The notes: generated by a model not told the origin, from the letters alone. DNA of 64,000 nucleotides from Pohlia nutans (GCA_022496805.1 CM040089.1:43322372-43386371); one strand, 5' to 3'; positions 44,011 to 56,906 are shown, counted from the stretch's first letter. Program-made: numbers and translations.

Positions 44011-44351
44011 CGGTAGGCTGTTGTCATGGCAGTGAACTTCTGGTCTGCAAAATCAATCAGACAGCTCGTTGCAGTATGCGAACGACAATGCACTCCTCCT
44101 TGCAACAGTAAGCAATATTCTGCAGGTCTCGACTCTTTTTCTGGTGTTGAAACAATGCCCTGCTATTCTATCTTCTTACATGGGAGCTTGGGTGAGACAG
44201 ATCCACGTCAATGCTGATGAATTTTTTTGTGTTGCAGTCATTGCGAGGAACTTTGCTGGCAGCAGGTTATGTTTGTGCTGCGTTGTCAGCATGTACAATG
44301 GTCGGTCTTCTCGTGCTAGGTAGTAGTATCGATTCAGAGAAAAAACAGTAG
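40915..44351 (+). CDS. Unrecognised, probably plastid-targeted membrane protein, eight exons
   Basis: Proposed exons: 40915-41166, 41621-41680, 42462-42600, 42904-42977, 43259-43351, 43697-43767, 44065-44107, 44238-44351; all GT-AG, with frames compatible and a total of 281 residues. The N-terminus is rich in Ser, Arg and small residues and lacks acidic residues until about 40 (MAVLAAGGLITSSSTPF...), like a transit peptide. Middle segments read LPANYLERLPSDLRVD, GEQAGDLLMQLSRAFERGD and GRRFIRAGRYFTATGQYEGGELEK. The C-terminus has a hydrophobic YIGAAFLLVFG stretch and a clear membrane span (TLLAAGYVCAALSACTMVGLLVLG, about 249-272). The first stretch is short for a span, so a small exon between 43767 and 44065 may be missing. 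Intron 1 contains a family B transposon; intron 6 a 33-bp G run. Function unknown. Confidence 0.65.
41196..41396. mobile_element. Family B TTAA-element in an intron, 201 bp
   Basis: TTAACCCTAAAAGGAACAAG at 41196 to CTGTAGGGGTTAA at 41396, with TTAA at both ends. Interior as other family B copies (AGCAGTTTTGAGT, GACCAACACATAGAATG, CCATTTTAAAACCAT). It lies in the first intron of the membrane-protein gene. Confidence 0.85.
43978..44010 (+). repeat. Homopolymer of 33 G in an intron
   Basis: An uninterrupted G run in the intron just upstream of the seventh exon (44065). On the sense strand it can form G-quadruplexes. The length may also reflect a sequencing or assembly artefact. Confidence 0.9.
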
Positions 44352-44878
44352 CAATCCTCAACAGCCTCGTTGGCAGAAAAATGTATTGATTTGCTGCAAG
44401 TTGTTAAGACCTGTGGCGTGCTGCAATTGTAGCACTAGTGTACTTTCTTACCGGTTTTGCAGCTTATGTAACATGTAAATGAGTTTGTCAGTAAACATAT
44501 TTAGTTCAATACATGTGGAAGTTCCGTTGCCAAATTTGTCGTGTATCAAAGTACCAAAATGACTTATCTTGAGGCCAAAACTATACAAAGTCTATCTGGC
44601 AGGAATGGAATTGCATCGCCTCAGAGCATGTCACCCCAACTAAGGATATGTTCTCAAACAAAAAATGAGCCCAGGTACTACACTATCTCTACAAAAACTG
44701 CACATTTATGAATGGTCCTGATCATGGAGTCTTTCCCTTTCCTTAGGCTCTCAAAATTGGCTCTCAAAAATGTATATGAACATTGTGAGCTTATAGACCC
44801 TTTTTTCAACTAGTCATCCAGAGCTTTCTGGCATGGTTGCTGTGTATTTTCCCTTACTAATATCCACACAGTCCTCTC
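44352..44878. other. Convergent intergenic gap
   Basis: 527 bp separate the stop codons of two convergent genes. It must hold both 3' UTRs and polyadenylation sites; no exact signal was fixed. Confidence 0.5.
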
Positions 44879-47800
44879 TCAATTAACGCGTTGTCTCTTG
44901 GCGTTGCCATTTTTTCCTGCGGCATCAAGCAGCCCCTTGAGGTAGTAGAGGAGGTCCTTGAGTAGAACCCGCCGGTTGTTTAGAAAGTCCCAAGCCACAT
45001 ACACTGGGTATCGCCCACTCGCATTGTACTCCTCCACTTCCATAAACGCAGTTGTTACGGTTTGCATCACTTTCTCTCCCAAATCATTCTTTAGCTTCAC
45101 GAAGTGTGGATCATTCTCTTTTATGATTCGCTGCCAAAGTTTCATGTAGAATCAGCCCTTGGTTAGTTAACTTCACCTTTGATTCACAGAAACGGTCAAA
45201 CCTAAGCCTCTGTATCAGGACTCAATCCAAGTGCAGAATGTATAATGTTAATCATACTTCCCTAGAGAATTTGCAAGCATACTTCTGCGTGCTCTTTAGA
45301 AACTTAATGACAAGTAAGACACTTGGTAGTTTAAGCTACACTTGCAGCTGAAGGACCAAGAGGCCTCACGTTTTTCTTAACAGTTTTGAGTACGTTACCT
45401 AGGGACTTTCCTTTGTTCAATTCTATTTAGTTTCTCTCCAACACATGCAATGTTCTTCATTGATATAAAACTTAATCCCATTTGAATTATGTTTTTCACA
45501 ATCATTTTTAATCCAGGAATCTTGGTGCTGCAGGGTTTTAGAACAACAAACCAAGAGAACTTGCTGATTAAGGATAGAAATGGGATCACCTTCCAGTTGT
45601 CCCCTCCGAGGTCCACAGTGACAAAGGGGTGATAAGACTGGTCCCCAATGCGTTCTTCCCACTCCGAAATCATTTTCGCCATCACCATTTCATAGCCCTC
45701 TGCATGATACTTGAACTTTTTCTTACAAGCAGCCTTCCAAGGACCTTTGTTGATAGATCCCTGCAACTTGAGGCCAATGTGATCGCTCACCCCATATTTG
45801 TCCAATATCTGGTTAGGGATGCAATTCAAACGATGCGTTAAATATTGCCGAATAGGAGGGTATACCAAACAAAACAAAAACGGAGGGTATGCATGTGAGT
45901 ATCCAAGGTTTTAATTTCTACACTAATTATGAAACTGTGTGCACATGAATCTTTGCAGCCAGGGAAAAGTCTCACCTCAATAGCAGCTTTCCTTGCCTCC
46001 ACGAGTTCATCATTGGCAGTTCTTTCTTTATTGCTGAGGGCTTCCACCATGCTTTGCAGCATCTCCTGCTCTGCTTCCAGTTCTTTAATCTTTTCCTTAT
46101 CCTCCTGTGATTTCACAATTTCGAGCATCTCCTTCAGCTGTTGGTTCTGGAGCTCGTACTGTTGCTTCTGCATCAGAGTCTTCTTCTTCTTCTGTATGTC
46201 CATCTCCAACTCCTTGCTCTCATCCTTCATTAACCACCATTAACGAGTTCAGTGAATGATACAGTGTCCTGTACTTTTAGATTAGTCGTCTCTGTCCACA
46301 TTGAAATAGCAAGCAAATAAATTATAGGAAGTAGAGCTAATTATAAAATGAAAGAAGAATGAATCATTCACCTCGTGTTTGATTATTATGGCTTTCTGTT
46401 CATCTCGTTGCTTGCACTGCATGGCTGCATGCAACTCCGCCTGCTTATTGGCCTCATCAAGCAGTCGTTGAGCCTGCCCCATGACACAGTAGTTTAAAAA
46501 AGAATGGCATGATGTTCAGGGCACTGAAGAAACTGTGACTTGTGACGAAAGAAAGTTTCGACGTAACTTCAATTATTTGAGTGAAGTGAGGTTTTTCTAG
46601 TTGTGGACTGCAATTCAGGGAGTAGGAAATCGAAGATCATAATATTAGGGAATTCTTAAATTGATATACTTGTTGCTTTTCTCGTTGGAATTGTTCTCGC
46701 TCTTCTGCATTCTTGAGCCTCATTTGCATCTCGGATTTCTCCATCTCATCACACCGGCTCTCCAGATGCCGCAGCTTGTTGGTCAACGCCACTTGGTGAG
46801 ACAGGACTTTGGCATTGTGTGCTGCTTCGTTGGCTTGCGATTTCAATCTCATCTCTTGCAAATCTGCAGATATAGCGAGTCCACAAATATACATATTAAA
46901 TTATAATAATATATACTTTTTCACTATGACAAGTTTAGTTTGAGGTTTAGGGTTTAGGGTTAAAAAAACGTTAATCACACTACACCAGGCTAATTCTTTT
47001 AATACTAACCTCGCTTGTGCTGTTCTTCGATTTCTCGTTTCTCAGCTTCGGCCTTGACACGCAACGCTTCCACTTCAGCCACCATGTTGCGCATCACCAC
47101 GAACTGGTGCAACGAGACTTCCAGATGGTCATTCTTGGCGTCCACGGTCTTCACCAAGTCATTCACCAGCTGCTTGTTCAAGCGCTCATTCTCTTGCACC
47201 ATGTCTTTCACCGTCTTCAAGTCACAAAACTTCTTCAAATGCTTCGTCAGTGAACCCAAATTGCCCTTCAAATCCTGCAACTCAAACACCATGAAACCAC
47301 CCTCCGTTTAGTTTGCTGAGGGTAGTGAATCCAAAAAATATAAGACAGTAGAAGAAATCTGCCAGGATTCTACGACTACAAGTACATGACTCGAACTAGT
47401 TCATAATGACTAATGACAGTCATAACTTGAAGTCGTAGAATCCCGGATTTCTTCTAGTGAAAGCCGTGTGTAGAGTACATACCTCCTCGGTAGCTTGCCA
47501 TCCATAGAGTTCCAGATTGGCAGGACGCGCTGCATCCCACCACTCTTTCCGGCCACGCGCAATGGCAGCAAACGATTTCTCAAACGCTTGCGCATCCTCC
47601 AGACCATGAATGTCATTCCGGAACGTGACCACCGCCGTCCCCTCGTGCCCCTGGTAGTTGTGGAACACATCCAACCTCTCGGGATTGTACGCCTACATCG
47701 ATCACAATTGCAAAGTAACAGACAGTTCATCAAATTTTAGATCTCCAGGGAAGATCTATCGAGCATTGCATGTGGTGGTCAAAACGTGAAAAAGAAACCT

Positions 47801-48786
47801 GCGTTAGGGAAAGATAGAATCATAAAAGGCCGACCGGTTTAGGCCGGGTTTGACATGTACCTTGAATTTTTCCTTGATGTCTGCAGCTCCAGGTCCAACG
47901 CGGAAACCGACTTCGTTGGTTTGGCTGTTATCGATGTTGACAAGGATGCCCATCCAGGGAGCCAGAAGCTTGGTAGTGTTGTCTTCTCGCTGGGGCACCT
48001 GCAGTGATTTCATTTTTTTCAAGGGAGTCCCATTGGCGATTTGAAAATTGAAACTTGCAAAATAGAAAGCATTTTTTTTGGCGATTTACAACCTTTTCTA
48101 CTACAAATACGTAGCTTTCTATGGAGTTCTTGGCTACCATATACATATCAATGATGAGGGAAGATTATGGCGATATACTCTATTATTTTACCCAATTTTT
48201 CTTATAGCAACATAGCAAGCCCATTTTTCAAATACCAAGTTGCCGATACATAGCCACAAAAAAATTCGCTGGGCACCTGTTGCTCCAGGTACAGCACTCG
48301 GGGCGCTTGAGGAATCATGGGCTTGTTCGCCATCTCGGCCTGCAACAGTGAAATCGTGCGAGTTTTAGCCAAACGAGAACATTCTCGGCCAATAGACATT
48401 CAAAGTTATAGAATTGAATAGTCTTGAAGAATGGCGAAAGGTTGGAGTGATTTTGATGATTTCGGAAACATGTATGAGAAGATGAATCGGGACCAAGTAG
48501 GACTGGCCTGCAGGTACTTCATCAAGGCGCGGTGGCCTCCTTTCTTCTCCGGCGTTTTCTTGCCATTGGCCACGCCGGTGGCGTGAGCCAGAATCTCGCG
48601 GTACTTGTAGCTCTGCTTCTTGCGGCCCGGGGAGAGAGGGCACTTGTATGTGCCATCGCCATTCTTCACCACCAAGCGCTTGTCTTGGATCCCTTCCGCC
48701 ACTTGCTTCTCGAACACCTCCGTCTCCTCCGCGTCGGAGTCGCTGTAGTTGTCCTCCATCTCCGACCCTGACTCGTCTGAGTACAT
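44879..48786 (-). CDS. FDM: XS/XH-domain protein of the FDM/IDN2 type (RNA-directed DNA methylation), ten exons
   Basis: Exons in transcript order: 48786-48508, 48339-48277, 47998-47861, 47692-47483, 47274-47010, 46863-46670, 46473-46372, 46224-45976, 45808-45590, 45130-44879; total 656 residues. Order of domains matches FDM/IDN2: zf-XS (CPLSPGRKKQSYKYREILAHATGV, about 49-72), XS (about 115-230; PWMGILVNI, FHNYQGHEGTAVVTF, WWDAARPANLELYGWQA), a long coiled coil (about 235-500), and XH (about 501-656; NDLGEKVMQTVTTAFMEVEEYNASGRYPV). Plant relatives bind double-stranded RNA through XS and act in RNA-directed DNA methylation. In the zinc finger the second Cys of CPxC is Ser52. The first intron seems to use a GC donor (48507-48506). 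The 5' leader may hold another exon near 49080-49130. The intron before the last exon carries a family B transposon remnant. Confidence 0.88.
45342..45541. mobile_element. Family B TTAA-element remnant in an intron
   Basis: The sequence GAAGGACCAAGAGGCCTCACG through CCAACACATGCAATGTTCTTCA to CAGGGTTTTAG follows the family B order, but both TTAA termini have decayed. It lies in the last intron of the FDM-like gene (45131-45589). Confidence 0.72.
46945..46962 (+). repeat. Short interstitial telomere-like repeat
   Basis: GGTTTAGGGTTTAGGGTT, about two and a half copies of the plant telomere unit, in an intron of the FDM-like gene. Such short runs are common and are not a telomere. Confidence 0.6.
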
Positions 48787-50736
48787 GATGATCTGCCAAT
48801 GCAATAATAATAATAATTCTAGAATTATTCAATCCACCATCAAGAAAAACATATCCATGGCCAAGCTAGAATAAGTGCATGCTCTTCCCATCACAAAAAA
48901 TCCCAGCAAGAAAGAAAATGGCCACTTAAATTCACACATAATATGCAGGATGCTCAGGAACTTCAGCATGTCGCTGTACGAGTGATCAAAACAGAGGTGC
49001 AAGAGAAAGAAGGTAAGGCTGTACCGTCGATCTTCTGTCAAGCTAGTAAGTAATGCTTTCGGTGAAGCGTAAGTACTCACTCGGCTATCTTCACAGCAAA
49101 GCTCAAGCTTCCCAGATTCCTGCACAAATAACAACACAAGAGCTGAAAATTGTGGCTATTTTGTGGCCATTCTGATATGAAAATTGTTATCATTCTGATG
49201 TGACTAAGTACGTTATATTATGAGATTGTGAGCTCTTGAGGCGATTTGAGTCCTTTCTGTTTGGGAGCCTGTGATGGTCACGTTGATCGATCGAGTCCCT
49301 TCTTGTTCCCCCTTGGCCTGTTACATCATTCTTCATGATTAGATCGCTTACCAAAACTAATTTTCTGCATTTTTCCGTTAATTTTTTTTCTTTGTTTTGA
49401 AGAAGAAGACGTACAATCTCCCATCAACTTCCTCTGGGAGATCATGACTCTCTCACATCAGCACACACATTGTACTGTACACTTGTGCACATCCTTTGCA
49501 TGCCCCAGCCTGCTCATTCCGTTCTATCGCTGGAATCACTTCTTGAGTTTTTTTTTTTTTTTTTTTCTGTTTTGGTGACAGTGAAAGTTGAAATGATGAA
49601 GCTATGATCTGGATGAAACATGTAAAATATGATGACCTATGATTTATTCAAGTAGAATGTAGCAATATTTTCTTTGTATTACTACAATTTTGATATTGTT
49701 TTCATTTTTGGCAATTTAGCGATAAATTATTGCCAAAATAAGAGTTTGTTTGTATATATTATTTACGGCCAAATGTTGCCTATAACACCCCTCTAATTTT
49801 TGTGATTTTCCAATGGTTTTTTCTTACCAAAAAGATATTTCTCGACAAACACACTATTTTTGAAGGGGGTACCCATATCAAGCCATCACCCAACTTGAAA
49901 ATTTATTTTCATATTGGTTTTATGACTATGTTCTTGATTAAAATCACTTCTATCTCAACTGAAATCATAATTATGTGTTCTTGATTGAAATTACTTCTAT
50001 CTTTGATTGAAATCAAATGTGTTCTTGATTGATATTACAGACCTATATTCATGATAGGCAAAAGTTACTAATCACAATGCAAAGTCTCCATCTTCAATGT
50101 ATTATGTAATTGGTTGAGTAATGAACATATAGATGAAATATTAAACATTTCATTTGCATTACCACAAGGTAGAAACCCTATAGATATCAAGAATAATTTG
50201 TAACTTAGTATGTACCTCACTGCCTAATTGGCAGTAACTTGCAAATTTATTATTCAGAATTTTTTTTAGTAATTTCAACATTAATTAACATTATTTGTGT
50301 CCTTGATTGGAATTACCTAATCACAATCAATGTAGACTTCTCATTTGCAAGTCATCATCATGGTGGAGCAATGAGCTGCATATAGATTACAATAATAAAT
50401 ATTTAATTTATATTTCTTGAAAATTTATAATTATTGTCATAACTTTTAGCTATTGAGTGCACTTCACATTATTAGGATAGTACTTTTTAATGAATTATCT
50501 TGTCCTTATTTTCAAAAGGATTCCAACGTACTAAAATATGTATTATTTGAATATCGTATGAATAAGTTATGAAATTTTTGAAATTTTATCCATAGGGGTC
50601 GTAAAACCATGAGTAGGTTTAAATTGGCAGCAATTGCTAAACATTCATTTATTATAATTATTAAATGTTAAATAAATGTACTTGTGAGATACATTTACAA
50701 TTTTGGAACGTATGCTCACAATATAAGAAAACAGCC
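48787..50736. other. Upstream region of the FDM-like gene and AT-rich DNA
   Basis: A probable acceptor (TTGGCAG) six bases before the ATG suggests a spliced 5' leader; the leader exon could be near 49080-49130. A run of about 22 T lies at 49545-49566. At 49930-50045 a TGTGTTCTTGATTGAAATTAC-like unit recurs three times and again near 50297. No further gene was seen. Confidence 0.45.
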
Positions 50737-51591
50737 TTAACCCCTACCTGCCCAATCAAACATATTTTGTTTTATGTACAAAAGCAAACTCCATTTTGTC
50801 ATGATTCGTCATGCACTTCCTCTAGTGTGGATTACTTACTGTTGATTTTATGGGAAGTTAGCTTCATGCATGTGTGATCCAATTAGAAAAGGGATGATTT
50901 GTGAATTTTTTATGTTGTAGTGATTCACCAAAAAAGTCGAAGCTTTTAGTCTAAATGTGCCATTAGGAGAGATATGGGGCCTCAAGAAGGCCCCCACTTT
51001 GAATGATTTGAATTCAATTAGTGAGGATTAAAAAATATATATATATTCATTTTACAAAATAATTTTAATTTATTAAAAATAAATAAAAAATCATGGTCTG
51101 ATGTGGCAGACCGTCTGCCATGTCAGACTTCAATTTTATTATTAGTATATTATTTTATTTTATTTTTTATTTGTTGATTGATTGTTGTTGGTTCATTGCT
51201 GATCAACAAGAGAAGGGGCATTCTGAAGGCCCGAATTCTCTTTTTATGTCTTGAAAAAATAAACTCATAAAAGTAAGCAACCAAAAAATCTCCAAAAATC
51301 ACTACACTTAGAGTATTACATTTCAACCCATCATAACAAATTTCATTTACACATTGTTAATATCTTATTCGTAATCAAATTACAAAAGAATTTTGAGTTT
51401 TACGTTTGAAATTATATATAGAAATATTGGTAACAACAATCATAGATCTAATCGTATGGATAGAATTTAAAATTCATAATGTACAACTTTTATTCATTCA
51501 TCAAGTTCAAAATATCCCTCTTGGTTGCATTTTATAATGCATCATTGCAATTTGCCAAATCTGGAGAGGAGTGAGGACACTTAGGGATTAA
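50737..51591. mobile_element. Family E TTAA-element, 855 bp
   Basis: TTAACCCCTACCTGCCC at 50737 to CACTTAGGGATTAA at 51591, with TTAA at both ends. The interior aligns with 25033-25960; each copy has private indels. Confidence 0.8.
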
Positions 51592-52489
51592 ATATCCTTT
51601 GCATTTTTAGGTTGCTCACACTTATGGATAAACCATCTTAAAATATCGTTGATATGGTAACCTACTTACACTTTTGGGATGTTCACGCTTACGAAGAAAC
51701 CACTTTGTACATATTCTTAATAAAATGTTAACATATTAGCTCCTAAAAGCTTAGCGGAAGACAAAATCCAAAATCATTAATACTAACGGCTTTCTTTCAT
51801 TTCATTTTTTAGTCCTCTACTATAGTCTATTCATAAAATGTTTTAATTCATCCCTTTATTACACTTGACAAATCCAAAATTCATCTTAAAATCCAATTCC
51901 TATGTACCGATTGCACTATATCAACACAATTCAATCCCACGTTCAATGCGTTCAATACATAAGGTACACAACACTCAATTCCGCCATTATGTATTGGTGG
52001 TGTGCATTCTAGAACACAAATGTATATAATTGGTACATGAGGAAGGCATTGAATGAGTGTTGGGTGGTTATGGGTTATGTCTAGCTTAATTGATTTCTAT
52101 TTCAGATTTTGATGTGTAGATACTGTACTCGCCTGCCAAAATCAACATCTTATGCTGAATAAAAAAGAATTAAAAAATTCCTTTTCAACAAATGTCAAAT
52201 TTTGTAAATATATGTTGAGATTCTCTTTTTCACCGTACAACATAAAAATAATTTGAAAAAAAAAAAAACCTATTTGAAGATTTGGGCTTCTCTTTTTATA
52301 ATTATATTTTGCTAATTATACTACGGTATTGTGAATCATGACCTAGTTTCAAAATTAATCCGAGTTGATTGTCAAGGTCGGACACATGTGCAAAACAGCA
52401 TCACCAAAGATAATAAAAAAATCCTATCCCAAAACCAAGTAGGTGCATTCAATATCTTATTCTTGTATGGATCCGTGGTTCTTTTCTGG
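51592..52489. other. AT-rich intergenic, nothing recognised
   Basis: No supported gene or repeat edge. Confidence 0.35.
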
Positions 52490-53064
52490 TTAACCCCTCA
52501 AGGACCAAGGCTGGTTTTCCAAGTTCAGTCAGCTCACTGTGGAATGAGTATTGATCCTCAATTCTTGAGATTTTTTGTGGTGATTCTACTCTTTGTAACG
52601 AAGATGGGATGGTAATTTGCGTACGTAGGTGATGTATAAATCAAAAGATACAATCATGCAAAGGTGAAAAACCTAACTGCGGGCAGTTCCTGAAAATTTT
52701 CATACAATGAGCTATGCATCTGAATTTTTGCACACAATGAGCTAACACCCTCATGCACACAATTGCCAAATTCATTTTACCAAATTTGAGACTAAATTTT
52801 GCATTTTCGGCATTTTCAGAAAGTTTCAAATATGGGCAGCATGCCAAAAAAAAAGATGCAACCAACTTTGAAGCTTATAATCTTACTATTGAAGAACCCT
52901 GAATGGTTGACAATTTGTAGGTTGTAATAAATTCAAGTTGCTTGAAATATCCTACGGTTGGATTGGTCAAAAAGGTCATAGATCAAAAAATATTTGTCTT
53001 TTTATGAGAAGGGGTACTTTGGAGTGTTTGGAGAGGAACATAGTTGTGGTCCTTTAAGGGTTAA
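52490..53064. mobile_element. TTAA-element, 575 bp
   Basis: TTAACCCCTCAAGGACCAAGG at the left, TGGTCCTTTAAGGGTTAA at the right: imperfect inverted ends of about 17 bp flanked by TTAA. The interior has no coding frame with support and does not align clearly with families A, B or E. Confidence 0.75.
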
Positions 53065-53347
53065 ATATCTTTAAATTTTGACAAATTTTTAATTTTTATG
53101 TGGAGGCATTTGGCTCCAAATCTATAGAAAGCAAAGGCAATTGGTTAGTCGCATTTTCAACTAAAAAATGTTTAAATATGAACTTTTAGCCAGAGTTTGT
53201 ATTGTAGCTATTAAACTACAAGAAAAATATTTTAAATTTGTCGAATTTAAGAACTTGAACCAAATTTTTGGAGACATTCAAAAAAAATTCATAAAAAATA
53301 AACAAACTACAAATATTAAATAAATAACACCTATATGATCTTCTGCA

Positions 53348-54222
53348 TTAACCCCTGGTTAAATACCAGAGGGGTAAGGTCAAAACCTGGATGTGTTATA
53401 AAATGTTACTTTTGCAACTTTGATGAAGTTTGGTCCAAAAGAGAAAATGAGAAGCATGATGTTTAGTAATTATTTGTACGATCAAACTTTCAAAAAAAAA
53501 CTAGGGCTCTGCTTCTCTCCGCACCACCAGTGACGACGTAAAAAGCTATGAAATTGAAGAAGACGTGAAAGGCTAAGTTATTTCATATAATGGTCTTTGA
53601 GGGCAGAGTGGAACAATCATGAGAAGACCATTAAAAAATGTGAAAGGCACAGTTACATCATAGAAAGGTTACATCATAGAAAATCCTACCCTAGAACTAT
53701 CAATTGCCGGCTTGATGGCTCAGTTACAAACCCTACAACCGTTGAGAAGCCACAAATGGAACCTACAGTCGTCAATACCATTTTTCTAAACTTGCTCCAA
53801 CCTACGGTCGTCACAGGAATTTAGAGACTCATTTAATGAACTTGGAAGCATTTACCATTTAATATTCACCAAATTACAGATTTTGTTTTTTAGGATTTGA
53901 AATTTGGTACGATTGGTTAAAACTAGACATTTTATTCTAAAATTAAAAAAAGAAGTTTTATCAAAGGAGAGAACATCATTTGTTTCCCCAAATAGGAAAT
54001 TTTATAACACTAGGACAATTTTGAGGTCTTTGTCTTTGAAAAATTCACCTCAATGGAGTTTAACTCGGATTAACATGATTCAAATTGGGTTGGAAAGAAG
54101 ACTTGATTTCCTATTCGGAATTTATAATTTTTTATTTATAATTTTTTATTTTTTCATCTCAAGTAGCCTATAAACAAAAGGGCAGTGACCATAAAATGGT
54201 CGTTCGGTCACCTAGGGGTTAA
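53348..54222. mobile_element. Family A TTAA-element with an internal insertion, 875 bp
   Basis: TTAACCCCTGGTTAAATACC at 53348 and GTCACCTAGGGGTTAA at 54222, with TTAA at both sides. The interior aligns with 23799-24339 except for about 310 extra bp (about 53505-53817). Confidence 0.82.
53527..53817. mobile_element. Short element nested in a family A element
   Basis: The extra DNA has CCAGTGACGACGTA on the left and CCTACGGTCGTCACAGG on the right, which are inverted repeats with a few differences. No transposase; superfamily not assigned. Confidence 0.55.
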
Positions 54223-54238
54223 GTTATTAATCGTTACA

Positions 54239-55508
54239 TTAACCCTTAAAGGTCCAGAGAGCCCTTTCCGACAAGTATTATACAACAATATTCAATTGTA
54301 TTTGACATGGTTCCACACCTCTTATGGGTTTAAAATCAAAAGTGAAGTCAAAATTCAAGTCGACATGATTTTAATGAGCTACTGGGGTCTCAATTTAGAA
54401 CTTTCTATTTACAACAAATGTCAAATATATGCCAACATATCTACTATCTCCATCAACCCCTTAACTCTTTAACGTCTTGATTCAACATTGTTTTCAAAGA
54501 TTTGTTATGAAATGTTTGATGAAAAACAAAAATGGACTTGATGTTCACAACAAAGTTGTAAATGTCAATGTGAAGATCACATCCGCATGGTTGGATTTAT
54601 CATATTTTTATTCATATTTTTAAATTAATTTTGCAAGGTTTTCTCTTGAAATTCAATTAAAAATCCCAAATTAACACAAAAAATTAGAAAATATTGTAAT
54701 GAAATTGGAATAACATACACTACGAGATGGTATGGTTTTCATTATTTGATTCTACTTGTTTTGGTAAATCATGTTTAAGGTCTCACTTTTTGAACTAAGT
54801 ATGAAACTTGACATAAACCAATTGTGTTGTTTTCACAAAATCACAATATCTTATTTTGAAGATTCATACCGTACAAATGATAGTCAACAAGCACAAGAAC
54901 CATGAGAAAATTGGATAGATGAAAATTTGTACAAGATGTAGTGTTGAGAAAGGTTGCAATCTGTTTGTCATTCATTATATGGACACATGGGTGTCAAAGG
55001 GTTGAGGGCTAACGTTTTTAGGCTTCAAACTTGAAACCATGTGAAGATATCAAACCTAAAATATTAAATTATCTTGCTTACAAGCTCGTTACCGTAGTAC
55101 CATAGTTGGGTCACCAAAAAAGATTCAAAAAATGAAAAGTGTAAAAAATCAGAAATTATTCTTAAAATGAGCTTGCAAGATGAAAGCTATAAATACGCAA
55201 TTCGCTATTTATGCACTTGGCAAAGTGCGTTCATTTCATGAGCAAATATTGCTTAAGAAAATTTGTATAAAAGGTTCTCTAAAAAACAGTGATTTTGTCT
55301 TTCTACAAATCACTTACATTGTAAACAAAAAATTCTTTTATTTATTTTTTATTCATATCTTTATCTTATCTTTTATCTTTTCTTTATCTTCTTTCTTTAT
55401 CTTCTTTCTTGTCTTCTTTTCTTTTCCTTCTTGTCTTCCTTCTTCTTCTTCTTCTATTTTTTCTTCATTCCTCTTGTGGCAGCCACAAACCCTACACTCG
55501 CAACGTGG

Positions 55509-55542
<34 letters not shown>

Positions 55543-56228
55543 TTTATTTATTTTTTATTTTTTATTTTTCATTTATTTTTTTTTGTAGTTTTCGTCTTCT
55601 TTTTTGTTTAGGGCTCATGAACCCTAAAAATAGAAATGAAAAAATGAAGAAAAAAAAATAGGGTTCAACTGCCAACAGCTGAATCCTAAACGGCAGTGGA
55701 GGAAAAAAAAAGATTTGTATTTTTGTTTTTTCGTCTTCCTTTTCATTTAGGGCTCATAAACGCTAAAAAATTTCATGGATGAACCAATATGTTTACTATA
55801 CATCTTGAATTTTCATAATTTTCTCTTGGAAGTTGAGATTATTATGAGTTTTTTGAAGCTTTTTGTCTTCCAAAAATCATATTAATCACAATAAGTATTA
55901 AAAATTTATGAACAATTTTTCTTGGGTGTAAATTACAATTAAAATCACTTTGGTATATTTAAAAGTTACATAAAGTGTTTAGTTTGAAACAATTGATAGG
56001 AAAACTACGTAGAAGAACAAATTGGCTCTTGATCCATTGAATTGGTAATTACTATAAAAGATTCAATAATCAGAATTTTGATGAATCGTAAAGCGGAATA
56101 GAAACTAGACTTGATTATCTTTACTTGTTAGTTCAACTCAAATAAATAAATAAATTGTTTTCAAAGTGAAAACTAAGTTTAACTAAAGAAGGGACACTTT
56201 TTGGGTCTATTGGTCATTTAGGGGTTAA
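54239..56228. mobile_element. Possible 2.0-kb TTAA-element or two half elements
   Basis: TTAACCCTTAAAGGTCC at 54239 and TGGTCATTTAGGGGTTAA at 56228 are in the right orientation for one element. The inside holds T-rich/CTT-rich DNA (55330-55470), a run of about 31 A (55509-55539) and no transposase. Two unrelated half copies remain possible. Confidence 0.45.
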
Positions 56229-56906
56229 GTAACCATCATAAGTACGTGGAGAGTTTGTAAAGAATAGTTTGTCTATCTATTCTTCAAGGGTATGGGTAGC
56301 GAGGCCTACCCTTGATGCTCCTTATCAAAGGTAAACTCCATAGCAATCTCCACTTCAATTTGGTCTAGGGACAATCTACATAAAATGATGAAAGTTACGT
56401 CTTAGATAAAAACCACGTAAATTAATAGAGATAACCGTTAAGTTCATCTTTGGTTTTCATGTTGAATTCTTCTTTGCCTTCCTATAAGTAAGCGTATTTG
56501 ATATTCAATGGAATACATCTCACTTTTTTAAATTAATTGAATCTTTACAACTTAATTCTATAATCAAATCAAACATTGGAAGTATAGAATAAGAGATATG
56601 GAAATTAAAAGTTGATAATGAGTTGATACAACCTTAAGAGTTGTATGGGAAGCAAAGTGAAATATATCTCCCTAAACTACTTGCAATCTTACAAATCAAA
56701 ACGTACATTCAATTTTGAACCTCTATAAAGTTATTGGAAGTCTTTTTTATATTCTGTTTCATGATCCAAATAGAAAGATTGCCAATGAAATAACTCATAC
56801 TTGAAATCTTTTGTACTATTATTGTACTCGCAGTAAATACCTGTACTTGACGTAGACATATGAAAGACTGGTATTACAATTGCATGTTCTTGGGGTTTTC
56901 ATATTC
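56229..56906. other. AT-rich intergenic
   Basis: No supported gene or repeat edge. Confidence 0.35.

Noticed and set aside
46945..46962. Telomere-like GGTTTAGGG repeat as a chromosome-end relic
   Set aside because: Only about two and a half units inside an intron; such runs are common.
55180..55661. Open frames rich in Phe, Ser and Lys
   Set aside because: They come from T-rich, CTT-rich and poly-A low-complexity DNA.
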